This document shows, in pieces, positions 54,421 to 62,126 of a DNA stretch of 62,126 bases (positions within the stretch are counted from its first letter, which is position 1; each line of letters starts with the position of its first letter). Under the pieces are notes generated by a model, which was not told the DNA's origin, did no database searches, and saw only the letters and a list, made by a program, of their open reading frames with translations. The stretch covers positions 1 through 62,126 of the forward strand of contig NZ_LDJJ01000047.1 in the NCBI RefSeq assembly GCF_001431465.1, given 5' to 3'. Made by a program: the position numbers and the translations under genes. The stretch comes from Stenotrophomonas terrae. Lineage in GTDB: Bacteria; Pseudomonadota; Gammaproteobacteria; Xanthomonadales; Xanthomonadaceae.

Positions 54421-55164
54421 TCAATGTACGTCTTTCCAGTATTCGGTCTTCACCAGATAGGCCAGGAAGGTCAGCAGGGCCAGGAACAACACCACCCAGA
54501 CCCCCAGGCTCTGCCGCTTCAGGGCAGCAGGTTCGCCGGCGTATTCCAGAAAATTGGTGATGTCACGCACAGTCTGGTCATAGCTGCGCGCATCGACCTT
54601 GCCCGGCTGGGCCAGCTTGAGCCCGACGACCGGCGGCTCCAGCCCTTCCTGCTCGGGCTTGCCATGGATGGCGTGCTGCATCCCCTGCAGCTCCCACAGC
54701 GGGTTGGGCATGGACGCATTCGGGAACACGCTGTTGTTCCAGCCCAGCGGCCGCGACTCATCCACGTAGAACGACTTGAGGTAGCTGTAGACCCAGTCGC
54801 TGCCACGCACCCGCGAGATCAGGCTCAGGTCCGGCGGCATCTTGCCGAACCACTTGGTGGCCTCATCGTGCGGCATCGCCACCTGGATCTGCTCGCCATA
54901 GGCGGCACCGGTGAAGTTGAGGTTGTCCATCACCTGCTGCTCGGTGAGCCCCAGGTCCTCGCCCATGCGCGAGTAGCGCAGGTACTTGAGCGAGTGACAG
55001 CCCGAGCAGTAGCTCATATAGGCCTGCGCGCCCCGCTGCAATGAAGCGCGGTCGCCCAGGTCATTGCCGGCCTGCATCAACTTGCCGCCACCGGAGGCAA
55101 ACGCCGGGACACAGAACAGCATCGCGGCAGCCATCGCCAACCGCACAATCCACTTGTCAGTCAT
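54421..55164 (-). CDS. petC: Cytochrome c1 of the bc1 complex
   Basis: 247 residues. Signal peptide (PAFA-S), haem motif CSGCH (YCSGCHSLKYLRYSR), the Met axial ligand region and a C-terminal membrane anchor (LGVWVVLFLALLTFLAYLV). It accepts electrons from the Rieske protein and passes them to a c-type cytochrome. Its start overlaps the petB stop by 8 nt. Confidence 0.97.
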   Translation of the reverse strand: MTDKWIVRLAMAAAMLFCVPAFASGGGKLMQAGNDLGDRASLQRGAQAYMSYCSGCHSLKYLRYSRMGEDLGLTEQQVMDNLNFTGAAYGEQIQVAMPHDEATKWFGKMPPDLSLISRVRGSDWVYSYLKSFYVDESRPLGWNNSVFPNASMPNPLWELQGMQHAIHGKPEQEGLEPPVVGLKLAQPGKVDARSYDQTVRDITNFLEYAGEPAALKRQSLGVWVVLFLALLTFLAYLVKTEYWKDVH

Positions 55165-56419
55165 GCGTCGTCACCCGGTCCGGTACCTGCTTGGTGCTGT
55201 CGATCTTCGTCCAAAGCGGCATGGTGATGAAGAAGGCGAAGTACAGGAAGGTCAGCACGCGACCGACCCAGGTTTCCCAGATCGCCGTGCCCGGACCGGA
55301 ACCAATCACGCCCAGCCACACGAAGCACACCACCAGGATGCCGAGCATCAGCTTGGAGATCGGGCCGCGGTAACGGACCGACTTGACCTTGGCCTTGTCC
55401 AGCCATGGCACCAGGAACAGGATGGCGATGGCCGAGAACATCACCATCACGCCACCGAGCTTGTTCGGGATGACCCGCAACATCGCGTAATACGGGGTGT
55501 AGTACCAGACCGGCTTGATGTGCTCAGGCGTCACCAACCGATTGGCCTCGGTGAAATTGTCGTGTTCAAGGAACAAGCCGCCAAATACCGGCGCAAAGAA
55601 GATGATGAAAGCCGCCAACGTAAGCAGGAAACAGACCCCGAACAGATCCTTGACCGTGTAATACGGGTGGAACGGGATGCCATCGGTCGGCGCAGTCGGC
55701 GACCAGCGGTTGCCCTTCGGCCCCTTCTTGATTTCCACGCCGTCCGGATTGTTGGAGCCCACTTCGTGCAGCGCGCCCAGGTGCAGCACCACCAGCAACA
55801 GCAGCACCAGCGGCATGGCAATCACGTGCAGCGCGAAGAAGCGGTTGAGCGTGGCATCGCCGGGCAGGTAATCGCCCATGATCCATTCGGTCAAACCGTT
55901 GCCGATCACCGGAATGGCGCCGAACAGCGAAATGATCACCTTGGCGCCCCAGAACGACATCTGGCCCCACGGCAACACATAGCCCATGAAGGCTTCCGCC
56001 ATCAACACCAGGTAGATCAGCATGCCGAGGATCCACACCAGCTCGCGCGGCTTCTTGTAACTGCCGTACATCAGCCCGCGGAACATGTGCAGGTAGACCA
56101 CGATGAAGAACAGCGAGGCACCGGTGCTGTGCATGTAGCGGATCAGCCAGCCCCACTCCACGTCGCGCATGATGTACTCAACCGAGGCGAACGCCTCGGC
56201 CGCGCTGGGCTTGAAGTGCATCGTCAGGAAGATGCCGGTGACGATCTGGTTGACCAGGATCACCATCGCCAGCGAACCGAAGTAGTACCAGAAGTTGAAA
56301 TTCTTCGGCGCGTAATACTCGCTGACATGCTTGCGGTACACCGGCACCAGGCCCGGCGCCCGCTCATTGACCCAGTTGCTCACGCCGCTGACGGTGCGGC
56401 TAAGAATATTGTCGGCCAT
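55157..56419 (-). CDS. petB: Cytochrome b of the bc1 complex
   Basis: 420 residues, full-length cytochrome b with 8 membrane helices, haem-binding His pairs in the two central helices (MHSTGASLFFIVVYLHMFRG, HVIAMPLVLLLLVVLHLGALHEVG), the PEWY-like region replaced by EHIKPVWYYTPYYAMLR, and a C-terminal extension. It carries the Qo and Qi sites. Lies 2 bp after petA. Confidence 0.97.
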   Translation of the reverse strand: MADNILSRTVSGVSNWVNERAPGLVPVYRKHVSEYYAPKNFNFWYYFGSLAMVILVNQIVTGIFLTMHFKPSAAEAFASVEYIMRDVEWGWLIRYMHSTGASLFFIVVYLHMFRGLMYGSYKKPRELVWILGMLIYLVLMAEAFMGYVLPWGQMSFWGAKVIISLFGAIPVIGNGLTEWIMGDYLPGDATLNRFFALHVIAMPLVLLLLVVLHLGALHEVGSNNPDGVEIKKGPKGNRWSPTAPTDGIPFHPYYTVKDLFGVCFLLTLAAFIIFFAPVFGGLFLEHDNFTEANRLVTPEHIKPVWYYTPYYAMLRVIPNKLGGVMVMFSAIAILFLVPWLDKAKVKSVRYRGPISKLMLGILVVCFVWLGVIGSGPGTAIWETWVGRVLTFLYFAFFITMPLWTKIDSTKQVPDRVTTHD

Positions 56420-56421
56420 GA

Positions 56422-57042
56422 TCAGGCTGCCCCCTGCGGATCAACGCCAATGACAAGGGTGTTGTCATCCACATAGTGGTGCGGTGGCACCAGCAGATTG
56501 ATCGGCGCCGGCACATCCTGGAACACGCGCCCGGACATGTCGAAACGCGACTTGTGGCAGGGGCAGAAATAGCCGCCCTTCCACTGCGCGTCATAGGGCT
56601 CGGGGCGGATTTCGGCAACCATTTCCGGCGAACAGCCCAGGTGGGTACAGAGCCCAACCAGCACCGAGATGTCAGGCTTGATCGAACGGAACTCGGGATT
56701 GCCCTTGAGCACGTAATCCGGCTGCTGGTCCTTGTTGCCGGACTCCGGATCCTTGAGCCGCGCATCCAGGGTAGGCAGGGCCTGCAGGATGGCCTTGGAC
56801 CGTTTGACGATCCAGATAGGCTGGCCGCGCCACTCCAGGATCAGCCGTTGGCCTTCCTGCAGGGCACTGATATCGGCAGTCACCGGGGCACCGGCCAATT
56901 TGGCACGGGCGCTGGGATTCCACGACTTGATGAAAGGAACTGCGGCGAAACCAACACCAACTGCCCCGACCACAGCGGTGGTCGCTGTCAAAAACCGCCG
57001 ACGTCCGGTGTTGACTGGATCATTTACCCCATCGTTTGCCAT
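56422..57042 (-). CDS. petA: Rieske iron-sulphur protein of the bc1 complex
   Basis: 206 residues. A twin-arginine motif (RRRFLTATTAV) and uncleaved membrane anchor (about 12-40), then the Rieske domain with [2Fe-2S] ligands CTHLGC (about 133-138) and CPCH (FCPCHKSRFD). Moved by the Tat pathway. First gene of the petABC operon. Confidence 0.97.
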   Translation of the reverse strand: MANDGVNDPVNTGRRRFLTATTAVVGAVGVGFAAVPFIKSWNPSARAKLAGAPVTADISALQEGQRLILEWRGQPIWIVKRSKAILQALPTLDARLKDPESGNKDQQPDYVLKGNPEFRSIKPDISVLVGLCTHLGCSPEMVAEIRPEPYDAQWKGGYFCPCHKSRFDMSGRVFQDVPAPINLLVPPHHYVDDNTLVIGVDPQGAA

Positions 57043-57126
57043 CCGGCACTCCGATATTGATTAGGTAGCGAGATGCTGCCAGCGGCCTGGTGGGGGCCAT
57101 TCCGCTCTGAATCGAATCGTTCCGGA

Positions 57127-57156
57127 GTGTAGCGGAACGCTTAACGCTCATACAAC
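57127..57156 (-). promoter_or_regulatory. Candidate promoter of petABC
   Basis: TTGTAT (57156-57151) and TACACT (57132-57127), 18 nt apart, about 85 nt before the petA ATG on the minus strand. Both boxes match 4 of 6 consensus bases. Confidence 0.4.
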
Positions 57157-57218
57157 GCGATCAAACACCAGTCCGCGAAATTTGTCACGGCCTGTTGCAA
57201 CAGAAACGGAGGTGGACC

Positions 57219-58163
57219 TTATTGGCGCGTGGCCAGTTCGCCACGGTAGCGGTCGGCCAACTGCGCAACGCGCTGCACGTAGTACTGGGTCTCTTTGTAA
57301 GGAGGCACGCCGCCATGACGGTCCACCGCGCCCTCGCCCGCGTTGTAGCCGGCGGCCGCAAGGGTCAGGTTGCCGTTGAAGCGACGCAGCAGCCACGACA
57401 GGTATTGCACGCCGCCGCGGATGTTCTGGCTGGCATCGAAGGAATCGGACACCCCGAAGCGACGCGCAGTGGGCGGCATCAACTGCATCAGACCCTGGGC
57501 ACCGGCGCGGCTGAGCGCGGTCGGATTGAACGCCGACTCGGCATGGATGATGGCCCGCACCACCGCCTCTTCGACACCGAACTCGCGTGCGGCCGCCGCA
57601 ATCTCGGTGCTATAGGCCTGAGTGTTGAGCCGCACCGAACCGAAGTTGACCCGCGACTGCACACCGCAGGCGAAGCAGCGCTCGATATAGCTGTACTGGA
57701 TGGTCCGCACCGCACCGATATTGGCGACCTGGGCCGGCCGGCTGCTGGTGTAGTGGCGCACCCCGTCCTTCATATAGGAGTAGACCTGCCCACTGACCAC
57801 CCGCTGTGCGCGCCCGGCCGGAGCGGGCACCGGTGCAGGCGTGGATGGCAGCGCGGTTGGCGCGTTGCGCGCCGCCACGGCGGTACTGGCGGCGGCTTCG
57901 CCGGTCTGTCCTGCCGACGCTGCTGGCGTTGCGACCGGCGCGGCAACCACCGGGGCCGCCACCGGCGCAGGCGGCACATACCGGGGCGCCTCACGCGAGG
58001 GCCGGTAGTTGCTGACCACGCTGCAGCTGGCGCCACTGACGCGTTTGCTGACGTAATTGGGCACCCCGTCGCTGCCAATACACTTGTACAGCGTGCCGGC
58101 ACTGGCCGGCAAAGCGACCAATGCAGCAGCAAGAGCGACGGTGATCCCCAAAATCCCCTTCAT
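57219..58163 (-). CDS. Lytic transglycosylase with DUF4124
   Basis: 314 residues. Signal peptide (PASA-G), a DUF4124 domain (about 22-60, [19 protein letters not shown]), a Pro/Ala-rich linker, and a C-terminal SLT/goose-lysozyme domain (about 190-300) with catalytic Glu in [12 protein letters not shown] and [25 protein letters not shown] [17 protein letters not shown]. It cleaves peptidoglycan glycan strands in the periplasm. ATG 58163 begins the signal peptide; the frame is open further upstream into the miaB leader. Confidence 0.94.
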   Translation of the reverse strand: MKGILGITVALAAALVALPASAGTLYKCIGSDGVPNYVSKRVSGASCSVVSNYRPSREAPRYVPPAPVAAPVVAAPVATPAASAGQTGEAAASTAVAARNAPTALPSTPAPVPAPAGRAQRVVSGQVYSYMKDGVRHYTSSRPAQVANIGAVRTIQYSYIERCFACGVQSRVNFGSVRLNTQAYSTEIAAAAREFGVEEAVVRAIIHAESAFNPTALSRAGAQGLMQLMPPTARRFGVSDSFDASQNIRGGVQYLSWLLRRFNGNLTLAAAGYNAGEGAVDRHGGVPPYKETQYYVQRVAQLADRYRGELATRQ

Positions 58164-58309
58164 GGGCGGGGAGTCTCCCAGCTTCGCCGGGGCTTGCCAA
58201 GTATTTGACGCAACAGCCTTCGTACTGGGGCCAGCAGGCCGATACAATACCCAGCTACGAATGCAGCCCCAGCGGCTGCGTGCCCGCCCACCCGTCTGGA
58301 ATAAGCGCC

Positions 58310-59758
58310 ATGCCCGGGACGCCAGCTGCCCCTTTGCCGATCACGGCCGGTTTTGCCGTGACTACTGAAATGACCACTCCTGAATTGATTCCCCTGCCCG
58401 GCGTCAAGCCGACGGTTGCCGGCGGCGCGCGCGGTAAGCTCTATATCAAGACCCACGGTTGCCAGATGAACGAGTACGACTCGACCAAGATGGCCGACGT
58501 GCTTGCCGCCGCCGAAGGCCTGGAACTGACAGATAACCCCGAAGAAGCCGATGTGGTGCTGGTCAACACCTGCTCCATCCGTGAGAAGGCGCAGGAGAAA
58601 GTGTTCAGCCAGCTCGGCCGCTGGAAGGCGCTCAAGGCCAATGGCCGCGACGTCATCATCGGCGTCGGCGGCTGCGTGGCCTCGCAGGAAGGCGAAGCCA
58701 TCGTCAAGCGCGCACCCTACGTGGACCTGGTGTTCGGCCCGCAGACGCTGCACCGCCTGCCGGAACTGATCCGCGCGCGCCGCGAGCAGAACAAGCCGCA
58801 GGTGGACATCAGCTTCCCGGAGATCGAGAAGTTCGACCGCATGCCCGAGCCGCGCGCCGAAGGTCCGTCGGCCTTCGTCTCGATCATGGAAGGCTGCTCC
58901 AAGTACTGCTCGTTCTGCGTGGTGCCCTATACCCGCGGCACCGAGGTCAGCCGCCCGTTCGAGGACGTGCTGGTCGAATGCGCGCAACTGGCTTCCCAGG
59001 GCGTACGTGAGATCAACCTGCTCGGCCAGAACGTCAACGCCTACCGCGGCCCCTATGGCGACGGTGAGATTGCCGATCTCGGCCTGCTGATCCGCACCCT
59101 TGCCGAAATCGACGGCATTGGCCGTATCCGCTTCACCACCTCGCACCCGCTGGAATTCAGCGATTCGCTGGTGGACGCCTACCGCGACGTGCCGAAACTG
59201 GCCAACTACCTGCATCTGCCAGTACAGGCCGGCAGCGACCGCGTACTCAGTGCGATGAAGCGTGGCTACACCGCCCTGGAGTTCAAGTCCAAGATCCGCA
59301 AGCTGCGCGCGGTGCGCCCGGACATCTCGATCAGTTCGGACTTCATTGTCGGCTTCCCCGGCGAGACCGATGTCGACTTCGACAAGACCATGAAACTGAT
59401 TGAGGACGTGGGCTTCGACCAGAGCTTCTCCTTCATCTACTCGCGCCGCCCCGGCACCCCCGCCGCCGACCTGGAAGACACCACCAGCGAGGCCGACAAG
59501 CACGCCCGCCTGTCACGGCTGCAGGCACATATCAATGAGCACGCCGCCGGCATCTCCAAGGCCATGGTCGGCAGCGTGCAGAGCGTGCTGGTCGAAGGCC
59601 CCTCGCGCAAGGACCCGAACGAGCTGACCGGCAAGACCGAGAACATGCGCTCGGTGAACTTCGCCGCCAGCCCGCGCCTGATCGGCCAGTTCGTCGATGT
59701 GCTGATCACCGAGGCATTCAGCAACTCGCTGCGCGGCCGGGTAGTTACGCCGGACTGA
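58310..59758 (+). CDS. miaB: tRNA-2-methylthio-N6-dimethylallyladenosine synthase
   Basis: 482 residues. Radical-SAM methylthiotransferase: an N-terminal MTTase domain with three Cys ([33 protein letters not shown]), radical-SAM cluster CSKYCSFC, and a C-terminal TRAM domain. It adds ms2 to i6A37 in tRNAs reading U-starting codons. The start at 58310 (MPGTPAAPL) has GGAA upstream; ATG 58370 is an alternative with no ribosome binding site. The N-terminal 55 residues are variable in this family. Confidence 0.96.
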   Translation: MPGTPAAPLPITAGFAVTTEMTTPELIPLPGVKPTVAGGARGKLYIKTHGCQMNEYDSTKMADVLAAAEGLELTDNPEEADVVLVNTCSIREKAQEKVFSQLGRWKALKANGRDVIIGVGGCVASQEGEAIVKRAPYVDLVFGPQTLHRLPELIRARREQNKPQVDISFPEIEKFDRMPEPRAEGPSAFVSIMEGCSKYCSFCVVPYTRGTEVSRPFEDVLVECAQLASQGVREINLLGQNVNAYRGPYGDGEIADLGLLIRTLAEIDGIGRIRFTTSHPLEFSDSLVDAYRDVPKLANYLHLPVQAGSDRVLSAMKRGYTALEFKSKIRKLRAVRPDISISSDFIVGFPGETDVDFDKTMKLIEDVGFDQSFSFIYSRRPGTPAADLEDTTSEADKHARLSRLQAHINEHAAGISKAMVGSVQSVLVEGPSRKDPNELTGKTENMRSVNFAASPRLIGQFVDVLITEAFSNSLRGRVVTPD

Positions 59759-60335
59759 GTTGGAGGTGGCGGCTGCTGCTGCGCTTCTGGTGGAAGGTGG
59801 GTTGCGAGGGCTTGGGGCTTGATTCATTGGTCCAGAGCAGAAGCGCCCCCTGCCCCGCGCGCCGGCCCTTGCGCTGGCGCCAGGCCGTTCGATGGACAGC
59901 GAACCCGTGGCTCGCAAGCTGCCTCTCTCACCCCGACGTGTGGGAGAGAGGGGAACGCCCTCGCTGCTCGTCTTCGCCTCTTACGGCTCGCGCTGCTGCT
60001 ACCCGGCGGCTGCGGTCATTTATTCGCCACACCGACCCAGAGCCCGCCGTTACTGGGCTGCACGCGGTTATCCACACGTTCATCCCGGATCGATCCACAC
60101 AAATTGTGGACAACTCGTTACCCGCAAACCGTCAAATGTGGCGGTTTTTTAACCAACCCGCCAAGAGGCTTATGCCGCAAGGGCTGGACAGGGATATCCA
60201 CAGCTTGGCCAACGCCACATCCACATCGGCTGTGGAGAACCATGACGGCCGCGCCAAGCTGGTGGTCCGCCGGCCACGGGGGTAACCTTCTCCGGTCCAG
60301 GGCACGGCTTCGCCGGCCAGCAACTGTTAGTGAAA
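59759..60335. other. miaB-phoH gap with DnaA-box-like cluster
   Basis: 577 bp, no credible gene. The left half has a CCTCTCTC/GAGAGAGG hairpin (about 59921-59955) of the same class as other repeats here. The right half contains the DnaA-box-like cluster (60068-60239) and an AT-rich GGTTTTTTAACC (60143-60154). Confidence 0.5.
60068..60239. promoter_or_regulatory. Cluster of DnaA-box-like 9-mers before phoH
   Basis: One perfect TTATCCACA (60068-60076, plus). One-mismatch copies: TTGTCCACA (60113-60105, minus), ATATCCACA (60194-60202, plus), TTCTCCACA (60239-60231, minus). Two-mismatch copies: CGATCCACA (60091-60099), ACATCCACA (60217-60225). An AT-rich block lies in the middle. Confidence 0.5.
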
Positions 60336-61322
60336 ATGACCACCACCACGCATCGCGACTTCACTCTCGACCCGGCTGACAACGAGCGGCTGGCCAATCT
60401 GTCCGGGCCGTTCGACGAGCACCTGCGCCAGGTGGAACTCAAACTGGGCGTGGAGATTGCCAACCGCGGCCATGTCTTCCGTGTCAGCGGCCCCGGCAGA
60501 ACCGCACTGGAAGCAGAAAAGCTGCTCAAGGCCCTCTATGTGGAGGCGGGCGAAGCCGTCTTCGACAGCCACGCGATCCACCTGCGCTTGAACCGCGCCA
60601 ATGTGGATCATGTGACCGAGCAGGCCTATGAAGCGCAGGAAGTGGCGATCAAGGTCAAGCGCGGCACCGTGCGCGGCCGCGGCCTCAACCAGGCCAGCTA
60701 CCTGCACCAGATCGCCACTCACGACATCAGCTTCGGCATCGGCCCGGCCGGCACCGGCAAGACCTTCCTGGCAGTGGCAATGGCGGTGGATGCACTGAAT
60801 GAATCACGCGTGCAGCGGCTGATCCTGGTGCGCCCGGCGGTGGAAGCCGGCGAGAAGCTGGGCTTCCTGCCCGGCGACCTGACCCAGAAGGTCGACCCCT
60901 ATCTGCGCCCGTTGTACGACGCCCTGTACGAGATGCTGGGCGTGGAAAAGGTGGCCAAGCTGCTGGAGAAGAACGTCATCGAGATCGCCCCGCTGGCATA
61001 TATGCGCGGGCGCACCCTCAACGACGCCTTCGTGATCCTGGACGAGGCCCAGAACACCACCATCGAACAGATGAAGATGTTCCTGACCCGGTTGGGCTTC
61101 GGCTCCACCGCCGTGGTCACCGGCGACCTGACCCAGACCGACCTGCCCAAGCACGTCAAATCCGGTCTGCGCGACGCCATCGAAGTACTGCGCGGCGTGG
61201 ACGGGGTCAGCTTCACCTTTTTCGAATCGCGCGATGTGGTGCGCCACCCGCTGGTAGCCCGCATCGTCAGCGCCTACGACCGCCGCGATCTGCAGCAGGT
61301 CAAACCCGGAGCAAGCGAATGA
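60336..61322 (+). CDS. phoH: PhoH family ATPase (YbeZ-like)
   Basis: 328 residues. N-terminal KH-like/unknown part (about 1-105), then the PhoH P-loop domain with Walker A GPAGTGKT (about 136-143), Walker B VILDEAQN (about 233-240) and RGRTLNDAF. PhoH/YbeZ works next to YbeY in ribosome and RNA maturation. GTG 60330 lies two codons upstream as another start. The stop overlaps the ybeY start (ATGA). Confidence 0.95.
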   Translation: MTTTTHRDFTLDPADNERLANLSGPFDEHLRQVELKLGVEIANRGHVFRVSGPGRTALEAEKLLKALYVEAGEAVFDSHAIHLRLNRANVDHVTEQAYEAQEVAIKVKRGTVRGRGLNQASYLHQIATHDISFGIGPAGTGKTFLAVAMAVDALNESRVQRLILVRPAVEAGEKLGFLPGDLTQKVDPYLRPLYDALYEMLGVEKVAKLLEKNVIEIAPLAYMRGRTLNDAFVILDEAQNTTIEQMKMFLTRLGFGSTAVVTGDLTQTDLPKHVKSGLRDAIEVLRGVDGVSFTFFESRDVVRHPLVARIVSAYDRRDLQQVKPGASE

Positions 61323-61804
61323 CCAAGGGTCCTGTACGTCTCGACGTTGCCGTCAGCTACGCCCTGCCCCGCGCTGGCCTGCCGGCGGCGGTGAGCTTCC
61401 GCCGTTGGGTGGCAGCCGCCCTCAAGGGCCGCATCCGCGAGGCCGACCTGGCCATCCGCGTGGTCGACGCCAAGGAAGGGCAGTCCCTGAACCGTCATTA
61501 CCGCGGCAAGGACTACGCCACCAACGTGCTCAGCTTTCCAGCCGACATCCCCGAAGGCCTGCCAAAGGGCGTGAAGTTTCCGCTGCTGGGCGATCTGGTG
61601 ATCTGCGCCCCGGTAGTCGCCCGCGAGGCCGATGAACAGGACAAGGCGCTCAACGCCCACTACGCCCACCTCACCGTGCACGGCGTGCTGCACCTGCTGG
61701 GCTGGGACCACGAGGACGACAAGGAGGCCGAAGCCATGGAGCAGCTCGAGCGCGAAATCCTGGCCGACCTCGGCATTGCCGACCCCTACGCCAACGAGCA
61801 GTAG
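61319..61804 (+). CDS. ybeY: Endoribonuclease YbeY
   Basis: 161 residues. The zinc motif [11 protein letters not shown] (about 120-130) has all three His. It takes part in 16S rRNA 3'-end maturation and ribosome quality control. The final codons read GAG-CAG-TAG, and the CAGTAG bases are also the start of a SMAG repeat, so the stop codon lies in repeat DNA. The usual next gene (corC/ybeX) is not visible in the last 320 bp. Confidence 0.95.
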   Translation: MTKGPVRLDVAVSYALPRAGLPAAVSFRRWVAAALKGRIREADLAIRVVDAKEGQSLNRHYRGKDYATNVLSFPADIPEGLPKGVKFPLLGDLVICAPVVAREADEQDKALNAHYAHLTVHGVLHLLGWDHEDDKEAEAMEQLEREILADLGIADPYANEQ

Positions 61805-62120
61805 TGCCGAGCCATGCTCGGCAGAGGCCTTACCGATAGCCTGATGGTCCGCAAGGCTGCGGGGCTTCAGCCGCGAAGCAGATACATTTCCTGATCGCGG
61901 TCATACAGGCCACTGACGGATTGCCAGCTTCGCGGCTCATGCCGCTCCCACAACCCAGCGCCAAACCGCGATGCCGCGATCATCGGCATCAGGATTTCAC
62001 CGAATGACCCCTGCGCCAACGAGCGCCAAGCCTCCTGTAGTGCCGAGCCATGCTCGGCAGAAGCCTTACCGGTAGCCTGATGGTCCGCAAGACTGTAGGA
62101 GCGGCATCAGCCGCGAAGCA
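61801..62120. repeat. Terminal repeat cluster: two SMAG and REP copies
   Basis: SMAG at 61801-61824 (overlapping the ybeY stop) and 62037-62060, both plus. REP-type elements at about 61861-61880 (partial), 61926-61952 (inverse) and 62095-62120. No gene in the last 322 bp. Confidence 0.85.
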
Positions 62121-62126
62121 GATACC

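Noticed and set aside
60068..60239. Chromosomal replication origin oriC
   Set aside because: dnaA, dnaN, rpmH and gyrB are absent around the boxes. The cluster is reported as a possible DnaA-binding locus only.

Overview
The window reads as chromosomal DNA of a Stenotrophomonas-like member of the Xanthomonadaceae. The basis is high GC, the gene orders thrS-infC-rpmI-rplT-pheST-ihfA-merR and petABC-sspA-sspB, and many short palindromic repeats that start with GTAG and carry a GCCGAGC/GCTCGGC stem, the hallmark of the SMAG family of Stenotrophomonas. I see no prophage, insertion sequence or CRISPR array. The accessory character comes from one glycan-utilisation locus and from dense intergenic repeats.

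Layout. 0.5-10.7 kb: a carbohydrate locus with a GH9 glycosidase, a ROK repressor, a PfkB sugar kinase, a FucP-type sugar transporter, a TonB-dependent receptor and a GH20 N-acetylhexosaminidase lipoprotein. It looks built to take up and degrade a (N-acetyl)glucosamine-containing oligosaccharide. 10.9-20.9 kb: single genes (a lipoprotein, an acyl-CoA dehydrogenase, an HNH nuclease, dxs, a GumN/TraB-like protein, a lipocalin, a DUF333 lipoprotein and unknown small proteins) separated by repeats, including a four-copy 171-bp tandem array. 21.2-31.9 kb: the translation block, with tRNA-Pro, merR, ihfA, pheT, pheS, rplT, rpmI, infC and thrS, then two tRNA-Val genes and uvrB, all on the minus strand. 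infC appears to start at AUC, and thrS is preceded by a candidate Thr leader peptide and terminator.

32.0-40.3 kb: a lone pseudopilin and tRNA-Asn, then the type IV minor-pilin operon fimT-pilV-pilW-pilX-pilY1-pilE on the minus strand, with junctions that mostly overlap by ATGA. A FimS/AlgZ-like histidine kinase lies divergent to it. 40.3-53 kb: ppnN, an Oar-type TonB receptor, grxD-SDR-marC, sodB, a carboxymuconolactone decarboxylase-family protein, purEK, a Trm112-like gene with nadC, a DUF2272 protein whose 3' end is tandemly duplicated, and a DUF3301 protein. 53.1-62.1 kb: sspB, sspA, petCBA (cytochrome bc1), a lytic transglycosylase, miaB, a cluster of DnaA-box-like 9-mers, phoH and ybeY. 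The ybeY stop codon lies inside a SMAG repeat.

Most of the window is conserved housekeeping. The signals most worth testing are the glycan locus with its apparently leaderless promoter, the thrS leader peptide, the DnaA-box cluster before phoH, the 171-bp array, the DUF2272 3' duplication and the SDR that lacks its catalytic residues. All calls come from reading the sequence; no database search was run.
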